This document shows positions 15,370 to 23,383 of a DNA stretch of 33,212 bases, piece by piece. Within the stretch, counting starts at the first letter, position 1. Every line of letters begins with the position of its first letter. Position numbers and translations under genes: made by a program. Origin of the DNA: CAYPOY01 sp964412395 (GTDB lineage: Bacteria; Chloroflexota; Anaerolineae; B4-G1); assembly GCA_964412395.1 (NCBI GenBank), contig CAYPOY010000011.1, forward strand, positions 1 through 33,212. The letters are read 5' to 3'. The notes under the pieces were generated by a model. That model did no database searches. It was not told the DNA's origin and saw only the letters and a program-made list of their open reading frames with translations.

Positions 15370-16572
15370 TTGACTGAGACATATCGCATTTTGATGGTCG
15401 CCCCCACATCCTTCTTCCTCGACTACGGCTGCCACGTGCGCATCCTGGAGGAAGCGCGGGGGCTTCAAAAACTGGGGCACCAGGTAACGATCATCACCTA
15501 TTATCTGGGACGGGACCTGCCTGACCTGGAGATCGTGCGCACCCGGCCCACGCCCTGGCGGGCCGATTACGAGGTCGGTTCCTCGCTGCACAGAATCGCC
15601 TTCGACGCTTTCCTGGGCTGGACTGGCCTGAAAGTCGTGCTGCGCCGCCGCTTCGACATTGTTCACGGTCACCTGCACGAGGGTGCGCTCATCGGCTACT
15701 TCCTGAGCCGGCTCCAGCGCGTGCCGCTGGTGGCCGACTTTCAGGGCAGCATGACTGGCGAGATGGTGGACCATCAATTCCTCAACCCCAAAGGCCCGTG
15801 GTACCGTTGGGTGCGGCTGCTGGAACTGCGCATCGCCCAACTACCCGACGTCATAGTCACCAGCACGCAACAGGCCGCTTACATGCTAGAGCGCGATTTC
15901 AACTGCGGTTCCCGCCGCGTCTACCCGCTGCCGGATTGCGTCAACCTGGATTTCTTCCGGCCCGGCGTGCTCACTCCCGAGGAAGTCACAGCCCGCCGGG
16001 CGGCCCTGGGCATCCCGCCTGGCCGTCCTGTCGTCGCCTACCTGGGGCTCCTGGCCGACTACCAGGGCACGCCGCTTCTCGTGCGGGGGGCGCGAGTTCT
16101 CAAGCAATGCGGGGTAGATGTGCACTTCTTGATCATGGGCTTCCCGGCCGTCTCTCACTACCGGCAGATGGCAGCCGACCTGGGAGTGGCCGACCGGGTC
16201 ACCTTCACCGGCAAGGTGCCCTACGAGGAGGCCCCGGCCCACCTGGCGCTGGGCGACGTCGCCGTGGCTCCCAAACTCTCCGCTACCGAGGGCGCTGGCA
16301 AGATCCTGAACTACATGGCGATGACCCTGCCCACCGTCGCCTTCGACACCCCGGTCAGCCGGGAGTACCTGGGCACGCTGGGTGTGTATGCCGAGCGGTC
16401 CGGTGATCCAGCCGTCTTGGCCGACGCCATCGCCAGCCTCCTGAACGACCCGCAGCGGCGCACCGAATTAGGACGGAAACTGCGGGCGCGGGTCGCTCGC
16501 CACTTCTCCTGGGACCGCGCCGGGCGGCATCTGCTGGCCGTTTATCGCACCGCTCTAACATCGAGGGCTTGA
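15370..16572 (+). CDS. GT4-family glycosyltransferase
   Basis: 400 residues, TTG start at 15370 with a poor ribosome site. GT-B fold: N-terminal domain begins ILMVAPTSFFLDYGCHVRILEEARGLQKLGHQV; C-terminal donor domain with VVAYLGLLADYQGTPLLVRGARVL, a GFPAVSHYRQMAADLGVADRVTFTGKVPYEE segment, and the E-x7-E region in KLSATEGAGKILNYMAMTLPTVAFD. Transfers sugar from an activated donor, probably in synthesis of surface glycans. It is followed 10 bp later by an ABC permease of the polysaccharide export type, with which it is probably co-transcribed. Confidence 0.88.
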   Translation: MTETYRILMVAPTSFFLDYGCHVRILEEARGLQKLGHQVTIITYYLGRDLPDLEIVRTRPTPWRADYEVGSSLHRIAFDAFLGWTGLKVVLRRRFDIVHGHLHEGALIGYFLSRLQRVPLVADFQGSMTGEMVDHQFLNPKGPWYRWVRLLELRIAQLPDVIVTSTQQAAYMLERDFNCGSRRVYPLPDCVNLDFFRPGVLTPEEVTARRAALGIPPGRPVVAYLGLLADYQGTPLLVRGARVLKQCGVDVHFLIMGFPAVSHYRQMAADLGVADRVTFTGKVPYEEAPAHLALGDVAVAPKLSATEGAGKILNYMAMTLPTVAFDTPVSREYLGTLGVYAERSGDPAVLADAIASLLNDPQRRTELGRKLRARVARHFSWDRAGRHLLAVYRTALTSRA

Positions 16573-16582
16573 TGGAGGTGGT

Positions 16583-17398
16583 ATGGAAACCCTGCGCCAT
16601 CTGCGCGAACTCTGGCAATATCGGGGATTGATCCACAACCTGGTCGTGCGTGACCTGAAAGTGCGCTACAAGAGTTCCATCCTCGGCGTCGCCTGGTCCT
16701 GGCTCAGCCCGCTGTTGATGATGGTCGTCTACACCCTCTTCTTCACCATTTTCCTGCGCAGGGATAACATCCCTCACTATCCCGTGTTCCTGTTGTGTGG
16801 CCTTCTGTCCTGGAACTTTTTCAACGATTCGGTCTTCCAGGCTACCAGCAGCATCATTGACAACGCTCACTTGATCAAGAAAGTCTACTTCCCCCGCGAG
16901 GTACTTCCTGTCTCCATCGTGCTGGCTAACCTGGTGAACTTTCTTATCGCTCTACCCATCTTCTTCATTCTGGCGCTCATCTCCGGCGCACCACTGACCT
17001 GGTGGGTGCTACTCCTGCCAATCACCATCCTGATCCAGGTCGCCTTTATCGCGGGGCTGGCGCTCTTCCTCGCCACTCTTAACGTGTTCTATCGGGACAC
17101 CCAGCACATCCTGGGCGTGATCATGCTGGCCTGGTTCTTCTTGACGCCGGTGTTCTACCCCATCACGGATGTTCCGCAGCAGGTCACCGTGCTAAGGATC
17201 CCCTTTGATGCCCAACTCTGGTTGCGCCGCCTGAACCCAATGGCATCCATCATCGCCTCCTACCGCGACCTGCTCTACAGGGGTGCGCCGACGGGCCTTG
17301 ACTTTCTGCTGCGCACCGCCGTCACCGCGCTGGTCGTGCTCGTCGTCGGCTGCCTGGTGTTCCTGCGCTACAGCTCCCGCTTCGGCGAGGAGATTTAG
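16583..17398 (+). CDS. ABC-2 type polysaccharide/polyol export permease (Wzm/TagG-like)
   Basis: 271 residues with six hydrophobic segments. The N-terminal RDLKVRYKSSILGVAWSWLSPLLMMVVYTLFF is the signature of Wzm/TagG-type permeases that export undecaprenyl-linked polysaccharide or teichoic-like polymers. LLCGLLSWNFFNDSV, FPREVLPVSIVLANLVNFL and a C-terminal LNPMASIIASYRDLL also fit. Good ribosome site GGAGGTGG. Oddity: the ATPase partner (Wzt/TagH) normally lies next to it, but the following gene is priA, so the partner must be encoded elsewhere. Confidence 0.9.
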   Translation: METLRHLRELWQYRGLIHNLVVRDLKVRYKSSILGVAWSWLSPLLMMVVYTLFFTIFLRRDNIPHYPVFLLCGLLSWNFFNDSVFQATSSIIDNAHLIKKVYFPREVLPVSIVLANLVNFLIALPIFFILALISGAPLTWWVLLLPITILIQVAFIAGLALFLATLNVFYRDTQHILGVIMLAWFFLTPVFYPITDVPQQVTVLRIPFDAQLWLRRLNPMASIIASYRDLLYRGAPTGLDFLLRTAVTALVVLVVGCLVFLRYSSRFGEEI

Positions 17399-17456
17399 TG
17401 GCCGCGAGCTGTCAGCGGCTGGTGATTAGCAATTAACGGGGAGCGGTTGAATCAGG

Positions 17457-20057
17457 ATGGAACCCGATCTATTTGCTGAGGTAGTCGTCTTTTCTCCAGC
17501 CGAGGCACCAACCCCGGGTGCAGTCGCGCATGCCTTCACCTATCATCTGCCGGACGAACTGCAAGGCCGTCTCACCGTGGGTTCGCTCGTCATCGTCCCC
17601 CTCGGCACCCGGCGGCTCTACGGCATCGTCGTCGCGTTCAGCGACGAGTCCCCCGTCCCTGACACCCGCCCCGTCGAATCGCTGGTGGACCCCGACCTCA
17701 CCCTCACGCCGGCCCAGATCACACTGGCCCGCTGGATGAGCCGCGAATACCTGGCCCCACTCTGGAGGTGCCTGACGCTGATGCTGCCACCAGGCGCGGT
17801 GGGCTACGCCGACGTGCAGGTCGAGTTGACCAGGGGGATCGAGCCTCGGGACGTGCGAACGGAGGCCCAGGAGCAATTGGTCACAGTGCTGGATTCCAGA
17901 GGCCAGTTGCGTGGACGACAACTGGATCGCCTGCTGCCCCGCCGGCAATGGCGTCGCGCGGCGTCTCAACTCGCCCGCCGGGGGCTGGTCGTCAAGTCTC
18001 CCTTCCTGGCTCCGCCCCGTGCCCGCCCTAAACAGGTGCACACAGTTGAATGGGTAGCCCACGACGTTGATACAGATGTAGCACTGGCTGGACTGAAGAG
18101 CGAATGCTATCCTGCCATCGTCCATTTCTTGCACCATGAAGGGGGACCCGTGGACGTGAGCTGGGTCTACGCCGAGACCGGCTGCACACGCTACCATCTC
18201 AACAAACTGGCCGAGCGAGACCTCGTCGCTTTTGACGTCGAGGAAGTCTGGCGAGATCCGCTGGCCGACAAAACCTTCGTCCCCGACACCCCGCCACCTC
18301 TTACGTCGGATCAGCAGGCCGTCTGGGACGCCATCCGAGTCGACTTGCAACCCGAGACTGTGAAACCTGAAACGAAACCTGAAACCTTCTTGCTTCACGG
18401 CGTGACCGGATCCGGTAAGACAGAGATCTATCTTCGGGCCGTGGCAGAGGCGCTCACGCGAGGCCAGCAGGCCATCGTGCTGGTGCCCGAAATCAGCCTG
18501 ACACCGCAGACAGCACACCGCTTTGGAGCACGTTTTGGCCAGCGTATTGCCATCCTCCACAGCGCGCTCACCGACGGCGAGCGGTACGACACATGGCGTC
18601 GTGCCCGCGCCGGCATGGTGGACGTCGTCATCGGCCCACGCTCCGCTCTTTTTGTCCCCTTTCCCGACATCGGCCTCATCGTCCTGGATGAGGAACACGA
18701 CGGCAGCTACAAACAAGAAGAGATGGAATTTGAGGAGGGGGATAAACGACACGATCGTCTTGCACCTGAGCTTCTGGCACCTTTCTACCACGCTCGTGAC
18801 ACGGCACTGGAATTGGCCTGTATCACCGGTGCAACCGTCATTCTGGGTTCTGCCACCCCCAGCCTGGAATCCTACTACCGTGCTCAGCGTGGTGAATTCA
18901 CGCTGCTGGAGATGCCCCGCCGCATCATGGGCCACACCCGCCGCCTGCGAGACCTCCAGGCCCGCTACAACTGCACCCGCACCCGCTACCACGCACTGGA
19001 CGATGGACCGGTCGAGGCCCGCTACAGGCCCCTGCCACCGGTGCAGATCGTGGACCTGCGGGCCGAACTACGCGCCGGCAACCGCTCCATCTTCAGCCGT
19101 GCCCTCCAGCGGGCGATGGACGAGGCTTTGGGCCAGGGTGAGCAGGTCATTCTCTTCCTCAATCGGCGGGGGACCGCTACCTTCGTCCTCTGCCGCGATT
19201 GCGGCTACGTCCCGCACTGCCCGCGCTGCGACATCCCGCTGACCTATCACGACCCCCACGCTCGCCTGGTTTGCCACTACTGCAACTATGACGAGCCCCA
19301 GCCCGACCGCTGCCCCGATTGTGGGGGTGAGCGCATCCGTTACTTCGGCCTGGGCACCGAGCGGGTGGAACGAGCAGTACACCAGCGCTGGCCCGACGTC
19401 CGCACCCTGCGCTGGGACCACGACACTGCCCGCAACCATGCCGCCCACGCCGCCATCCTCCATCTTTTCAGCACGGGGTTGGCCCATGTTCTCGTCGGCA
19501 CACAGATGATCGCCAAGGGGCTTGACCTGCCGCTGGTGACCGTCGTCGGCGTCATCTCGGCCGACACTGCGCTCAACCTGCCCGATTTCCGCTCCAGCGA
19601 ACGTACCTTCCAGTTGCTGACCCATGTGGCCGGGCGGGCTGGGCGGAGCCTACTGGGCGGGCGGGTCGTCCTCCAGACCTACCATCCCGATCACTACGCG
19701 GTCATCGCCGCCTCTGCCCACGACTACACCGGCTTCGCCACTCGCGAACTGGCCTTCCGCCGTGAACAAGGCTACCCGCCCTATCGTCGCCTGGCGAAAC
19801 TGGTCTACGAGGATGCCAGCCCCTCCCGCGCCCGGGTCAGGGCCCAAGCGCTGGCCGAGGTGTTGCGCGACGCATTGGACCGGCAGGGCCTCCCCACCAC
19901 CGACCTGATCGGCCCCGCTCCACCCTTCTTCGACCGGTTGCGGGGCCGCTATCGCTGGCAGGTGCTCCTGCGCCACTCCAACCCCGCCGAATTCTTCCGC
20001 TCCGTCCAGATCCCCTCTGGCTGGCGCGTGGACGTGGACCCGGTGAGTGTGCTGTAG
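17457..20057 (+). CDS. priA: Primosomal protein N' (replication restart helicase)
   Basis: 866 residues. A 3'-to-5' superfamily 2 helicase that reloads the replisome at stalled forks. N-terminal 3'-end binding domain (FTYHLPDELQGRLTVGSLVIVPLG, YGIVVAF); winged helix region; Walker A HGVTGSGKTEIY (about 314-325); DEEHD box (about 411-415); the zinc domain with paired Cys (CRDCGYVPHCPRC, CHYCNYDEPQPDRCPDCGG, about 578-625); helicase motifs LVGTQMIAKGLDLP and HVAGRAGRS. Two insertions are unusual: about 16 residues after DGSYKQEE and about 40 residues around RRLRDLQARYNCTRTRYHALDDG. The last 13 codons exist as a second diverged copy at 21498-21536. Confidence 0.96.
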   Translation: MEPDLFAEVVVFSPAEAPTPGAVAHAFTYHLPDELQGRLTVGSLVIVPLGTRRLYGIVVAFSDESPVPDTRPVESLVDPDLTLTPAQITLARWMSREYLAPLWRCLTLMLPPGAVGYADVQVELTRGIEPRDVRTEAQEQLVTVLDSRGQLRGRQLDRLLPRRQWRRAASQLARRGLVVKSPFLAPPRARPKQVHTVEWVAHDVDTDVALAGLKSECYPAIVHFLHHEGGPVDVSWVYAETGCTRYHLNKLAERDLVAFDVEEVWRDPLADKTFVPDTPPPLTSDQQAVWDAIRVDLQPETVKPETKPETFLLHGVTGSGKTEIYLRAVAEALTRGQQAIVLVPEISLTPQTAHRFGARFGQRIAILHSALTDGERYDTWRRARAGMVDVVIGPRSALFVPFPDIGLIVLDEEHDGSYKQEEMEFEEGDKRHDRLAPELLAPFYHARDTALELACITGATVILGSATPSLESYYRAQRGEFTLLEMPRRIMGHTRRLRDLQARYNCTRTRYHALDDGPVEARYRPLPPVQIVDLRAELRAGNRSIFSRALQRAMDEALGQGEQVILFLNRRGTATFVLCRDCGYVPHCPRCDIPLTYHDPHARLVCHYCNYDEPQPDRCPDCGGERIRYFGLGTERVERAVHQRWPDVRTLRWDHDTARNHAAHAAILHLFSTGLAHVLVGTQMIAKGLDLPLVTVVGVISADTALNLPDFRSSERTFQLLTHVAGRAGRSLLGGRVVLQTYHPDHYAVIAASAHDYTGFATRELAFRREQGYPPYRRLAKLVYEDASPSRARVRAQALAEVLRDALDRQGLPTTDLIGPAPPFFDRLRGRYRWQVLLRHSNPAEFFRSVQIPSGWRVDVDPVSVL

Positions 20058-20067
20058 CGTCATCTAC

Positions 20068-20096
20068 TTGACCATATTGCATTTTTGATGTATGAT
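20068..20096 (+). promoter_or_regulatory. sigma70-type promoter of the AbiE operon
   Basis: TTGACC (20068-20073), 17-bp spacer, TATGAT (20091-20096). It starts 11 bp after the priA stop. Because the -10 overlaps the in-frame TTG/ATG at 20085-20090, those cannot be the normal start of the antitoxin gene. CCTGTGAGACAGG just downstream forms a small palindrome that could be an operator. Confidence 0.75.
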
Positions 20097-20129
20097 ATTC
20101 CTGTGAGACAGGAGTATCGCGCATCGGAA

Positions 20130-20948
20130 ATGTATACTGTGCGGTCCAGTTTGGGTAGCATCGAAGGGCGCATCCTTTCCACCCTCGAGCTGGAAGAGAT
20201 CGCCATCCTGGACGTAGCGCAACATCGGGGCCTCTTCGCCGACCTGGACGACACTGCCTGGCGGCATGCTATCGAGCGATTGACCGCTAAGGGGTGGCTA
20301 GAGCCCATCCGACGCGGCTATTACCTGGTTGTGCCTCGCGCCGGAGTGATGGGTTGGGAAGAGCATCCCTTTCTCGTCGCTGCTATCATTGCCAGCCATG
20401 ACTACTACGTCTCCTTCTGGAGCGCGCTGGCCCACTATGGCCTGACTGAGCAACGGCCCCGTGTGGTCTACGTTGCCCAGTCGGAGGGACATAGCGCCGA
20501 GTACAGATTCAAACATTGGCGCTACCGCATCGTGCGGCTGCCTCCTAAACGCTTCTTTGGCCGGCGCGAAGAGATGATCCGTGACCACCCGGTCTGGCTG
20601 GCTGAACCGGAAAAGGCTCTACTGGATTCGCTCCACCTGGAACAGTATGGCGGCGGCATCGTCGAAATCGTGAAGGCTCTCGCTCGCGCTGCAGAGCGCA
20701 TAGATACCATCCGCCTGACCGACCAGGCGGTGCAGATGGATAGCGCCGCTCTCTGTCGCCGTCTGGGATACCTGATGGAGACGGTCGGCTTGCCGGACGC
20801 AGAGCGGCTGCAACCCCATCTGGGACGCACACCCCAGGTCTACCTCTCGCGGCTGCTTCCCAAACAACCTACCTTCCTCAATAAACGTTGGCGGCTGTAC
20901 GTCAATATCACCCAGGAGGATTTGCTTTCGTGGCGCGAGACTTGGTGA
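20130..20948 (+). CDS. AbiEi-family type IV antitoxin/transcriptional repressor
   Basis: 272 residues from the ATG at 20130, with CAGGAG about 15 bases ahead; upstream starts are ruled out by the promoter. N-terminal winged helix (RILSTLELEEIAILDVAQHRGLF, WRHAIERLTAKGWLEPIRRGYYLVVP) followed by the AbiEi C-terminal domain (HPFLVAAIIASHDYYVSFWSALAHYGLTEQ, PPKRFFGRREEMIRDHPVWLAEPEKALLDSL). AbiEi proteins repress their own promoter and counter AbiEii. All recognisable segments look intact. Overlaps the AbiEii gene by 19 bp. Confidence 0.87.
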   Translation: MYTVRSSLGSIEGRILSTLELEEIAILDVAQHRGLFADLDDTAWRHAIERLTAKGWLEPIRRGYYLVVPRAGVMGWEEHPFLVAAIIASHDYYVSFWSALAHYGLTEQRPRVVYVAQSEGHSAEYRFKHWRYRIVRLPPKRFFGRREEMIRDHPVWLAEPEKALLDSLHLEQYGGGIVEIVKALARAAERIDTIRLTDQAVQMDSAALCRRLGYLMETVGLPDAERLQPHLGRTPQVYLSRLLPKQPTFLNKRWRLYVNITQEDLLSWRETW

Positions 20949-21493
20949 GGCTCAGTTACGCCCGCTTAGTGCAACTGGCCGCTGAGCGCGGTGTGCCGGC
21001 AGACTACCTGGAACGTGACTACGTCTTGACCATCGTCCTACGCCAGATTGCACGCACGTCAGAATTGGGCAATCGAATCGAGATCAGTTACCGCGAATCG
21101 GTCATCCTGCCGCCCCGCGCAGTGCCTTTTGTCAGCCCATTCTGCGCCCCGTTTGACGTGCGGGTAATGCAGATCGAGGAGATCGTGGCCGAGAAGATGA
21201 GGGCCCTGTATCAACGAGCCAAACCTGGTGACCTGTACGATCTGTTCTTCATCCTCGACAGTCCTACCTTGAACTGTGACCTGGAACAGACCAGCCGGCT
21301 CCTGCCAACCAAGTTTGCCCTCGTCGCTGGCAAGTGGCGGCGGGCCCGCTTCTTCAAGCGGCTGGAGAAGCGCGCGGCCCAGATTGAGCCGCTGTGGGAA
21401 TCGGCTCTGGCCGACGTGATACTCGGCGAACTCCCTCCCTTCGACGAGACTATCGCAGCCGTTCAGCGCCGCCTGCGCCGTCTGCCCAGGTAG
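20930..21493 (+). CDS. AbiEii-family nucleotidyltransferase toxin lacking its catalytic motif
   Basis: 187 residues from a GTG at 20930, chosen for AGGAGG ten bases upstream inside abiEi. AbiEii toxins are nucleotidyltransferases of roughly 250-300 residues. Recognisable here are the N-terminal helix (LAAERGVPADYLERDYVLTIVLRQIA, about 12-38) and the C-terminal half (IEISYRESVILPP, then the signature EEIVAEKMRALYQRAKPGDLYDLFFIL, about 83-110). Between them the usual FKGGTaL...RfSeDlD block with the GSX10DXD metal site is absent: RTSELG runs straight into NRIEISYRES. No frameshift is seen at the junction, so this looks like an in-frame internal deletion of around 80-100 residues. Probably catalytically dead. 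Confidence 0.78.
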   Translation: MARDLVRLSYARLVQLAAERGVPADYLERDYVLTIVLRQIARTSELGNRIEISYRESVILPPRAVPFVSPFCAPFDVRVMQIEEIVAEKMRALYQRAKPGDLYDLFFILDSPTLNCDLEQTSRLLPTKFALVAGKWRRARFFKRLEKRAAQIEPLWESALADVILGELPPFDETIAAVQRRLRRLPR

Positions 21494-21497
21494 TCCG

Positions 21498-21536
21498 GGC
21501 TGGCGGGTGGACGTGGACCCTGTGAGCGTACTGTAG
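21498..21536 (+). repeat. Second copy of the priA 3' end (39 bp)
   Basis: Matches 20019-20057 at 35 of 39 positions, and would encode the same GWRVDVDPVSVL plus stop. All four differences (CGC/CGG, CCG/CCT, AGT/AGC, GTG/GTA) are synonymous third positions. The two copies flank the AbiE pair as direct repeats, like an att-type or recombination scar. Confidence 0.85.
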
Positions 21537-21563
21537 TGCAGCGGCTGCATGGCTTCTGGACCG

Positions 21564-22952
21564 TCAACTCAGTAGATCCGCTGCTTCCACCAACAATATG
21601 CCCTCATCTTTGGCTTGACGCTGCAGTGCTTCGGTGAAACCGACGCGCGAAAAGAGCACATATTGTGCTGTCCGCCCTGGTCCCGGCAATATCGCCTGCG
21701 TCTTACTCCGCAATTCCTGCAACACGTTGACTCCCACAGGGCGGCTCCACCACTTGGCCTCTCCCAGCAACATCTGTCGTTCTGTCCAACTCAGCGCCAC
21801 CACATCCACCTCGGTACGACGATCCCACCACCCTCCCACTGCTTCGGGGGCAAAGGACAGCGCCCCGGCCACACCCAACGCCGCCACGTGCTGGCGGCAC
21901 AACTCCTCAAAGACTGGAGCCACATAGTCTCCCAGTTGCTCCTCGACTGTGCGCAGCACGCCTTCCCATAGCCCGCGTTCCAGATCACCGCGTCGTGGCG
22001 AGACAAAACGGAACCAGAAACGGAAAAAGGGGTCGCGGATGTGATAAAGCCCTCGCTTGGACTTCTCCGGGTGCCGCTCCGTGACCGGTACCCGCCGTTC
22101 CACCAACCTCAAGTCCCGCAGATGGGCCAGGTAGGCCGAGACCGACGTCGGCGGCAGCCCGGCCGCTTGTGCGATCTCGTTCAGCCGCGTGCGCCCGCCA
22201 GCGATGGCCCGCAGCACCGCTAAATACAACCGTGGCTCGCGCAATTCTTCCCGTAGCAGAAATAGCGGTTCGTCGTACAACATACCCGTTGGATCGAGAA
22301 TTTGTGCAACGATGTTCTCGCCCACCGAGCGGTGAGAATCGAATGATGCCAAATAAGCGGGAGCGCCTCCGAGAATCGCATACACCTCGATTTGCTCCTG
22401 GGATGTGTAGTGGGGGAAGAAGTCGCACACGCTGTGCAGCTGGAGGGGGCGCAACTCGATCTGCCCGGTACGTCGTCCGTAGAGTGGTGCTCGGTAAAGC
22501 AACACCTCCCGCTCCATCATCCCGATTTGGCTGCCCGAAAGCACGAGAAACAACCGTGTTCGTTGCAGATGCGCATCCCACACCCGCTGCAACATGGAGG
22601 GCAAGGCCGGGGTACCGGCCACAGCATAAGGGAATTCGTCAATCACCAGGGCCAGCCGTGTCTGAGCTGCCAACTCGCCGGCATAACGCAGTGCCTGCTC
22701 CCACGTCTCGAATAGCGGCCCCCTTTCACCAGGGTGGGCAAACTCCCACAGTGCGCGGCTGAACCCCCGCAACAATTCAACCTCCGAAGCCAGGTCGGCT
22801 ACCCAAAAGACGTGGGGCTTATCAGCACAGAAGACCTGAAGCAGCGTCGTCTTGCCCACCCTCCGCCGCCCGTAGACCGGTATGAATTCCGCCCGATCTG
22901 ACATCCAGTGGGCTGCCAGCATCTCAAGTTCTCGTTCGCGGTTGACGAACAC
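21564..22952 (-). CDS. AAA ATPase with DUF234 C-terminal domain
   Basis: 462 residues, GTG start with AGGAGG seven bases upstream. N-terminal archaeal-type ATPase_2 domain: RERELEML, Walker A YGRRRVGKTTLLQVF (about 27-41), Walker B LALVIDEFPYAV (about 101-112), sensor LVLSGSQIGMM. Then a winged helix (RLNEIAQAAGLPPTSVSAYLAHLRDLRLVERRVPVTE) and DUF234 (YHIRDPFFRFWFRFV). The end contains a PD-(D/E)XK-like core, EVDVVALSWTERQMLLGEAKW. Such genes are mobile and frequent in archaea and Chloroflexi; the biological role is not established, with defence or DNA processing suggested by the nuclease-like end. Divergent from the RelE-like gene. Confidence 0.85.
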   Translation of the reverse strand: MFVNRERELEMLAAHWMSDRAEFIPVYGRRRVGKTTLLQVFCADKPHVFWVADLASEVELLRGFSRALWEFAHPGERGPLFETWEQALRYAGELAAQTRLALVIDEFPYAVAGTPALPSMLQRVWDAHLQRTRLFLVLSGSQIGMMEREVLLYRAPLYGRRTGQIELRPLQLHSVCDFFPHYTSQEQIEVYAILGGAPAYLASFDSHRSVGENIVAQILDPTGMLYDEPLFLLREELREPRLYLAVLRAIAGGRTRLNEIAQAAGLPPTSVSAYLAHLRDLRLVERRVPVTERHPEKSKRGLYHIRDPFFRFWFRFVSPRRGDLERGLWEGVLRTVEEQLGDYVAPVFEELCRQHVAALGVAGALSFAPEAVGGWWDRRTEVDVVALSWTERQMLLGEAKWWSRPVGVNVLQELRSKTQAILPGPGRTAQYVLFSRVGFTEALQRQAKDEGILLVEAADLLS

Positions 22953-22985
22953 TCTTTTCCTCCTATCAGAATTATAAGCACGATT

Positions 22986-23014
22986 ATTATAATTCAGATC
23001 GTAGTTTCCGTCAA
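22986..23014 (-). promoter_or_regulatory. sigma70-type promoter of the DUF234 ATPase gene
   Basis: Minus strand TTGACG (23014-23009), 17-bp spacer, TATAAT (22991-22986). Divergent from the promoter at 23028-23055, with only 13 bp between the two -35 boxes. Confidence 0.75.
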
Positions 23015-23027
23015 TACAGACTGTAGA

Positions 23028-23062
23028 TTGACAAACCGAGTCTTTTGACTATAATCGTAGTC
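23028..23062 (+). promoter_or_regulatory. Promoter and operator-like palindrome of the RelE-like/Phd operon
   Basis: TTGACA (23028-23033), 16-bp spacer, TATAAT (23050-23055). GACTA-N6-TAGTC (23047-23062) is centred on the -10, a plausible site for antitoxin autorepression. The ATG is only 10 bp after the -10, so the mRNA is likely almost leaderless. Confidence 0.75.
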
Positions 23063-23065
23063 AGA

Positions 23066-23368
23066 ATGAACCCCAGACGCCCATTTGATCTCATCTATGC
23101 TCCTATAGTGAAAGGGCACTTGAAGGCAATTGAGCGGAAATACCATTCCCTCACCCGTCGTGCCGTCGAAACGCAACTGCGTTTTGAGCCAGATGTGGAG
23201 ACGAGAAATCGGAAACCGTTGAGGTACCCGAACGTTCTGGGGGCAGAGTGGGAGCTTCGCTTTGGGCCCGGTAATCGGTTCCGCGTGTTTTACGAGGTAG
23301 ACTGGGAAGGTCATAAGGTGTACATTCTGACGCTTGGCGAAGAGAGGGAGGCAGTTGTTTGTAGGTGA
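23066..23368 (+). CDS. RelE-like toxin, C-terminally frameshifted
   Basis: 100 residues from the ATG at 23066; the TTG at 23045 precedes the -10 and is rejected. Matches a RelE/ParE-fold family common in Cyanobacteria and Chloroflexi: FDLIYAPIVKGHLKAIER, then VETRNRKPLRYPNVLGAEWELRFGPGNRFRVFYEVD and VYILTLG. The frame then reads EEREAVVCR and stops. Reading from 23340 in the next frame gives KRGRQLFVGDEEVEL, the normal family ending, with a stop TGA overlapping the antitoxin ATG as ATGA (23384-23387). The ancestral gene was therefore probably 23066-23387, and one extra or two missing bases near 23339 broke it. The lost strand lies in the RelE core sheet, so activity is doubtful. Confidence 0.82.
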   Translation: MNPRRPFDLIYAPIVKGHLKAIERKYHSLTRRAVETQLRFEPDVETRNRKPLRYPNVLGAEWELRFGPGNRFRVFYEVDWEGHKVYILTLGEEREAVVCR

Positions 23369-23383
23369 CGAGGAGGTGGAATT

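Noticed and set aside
20085..20129. TTG/ATG at 20085-20090 as start of the AbiEi gene
   Set aside because: These codons overlap the -10 box of a near-consensus promoter, so they would lie upstream of the transcript start.
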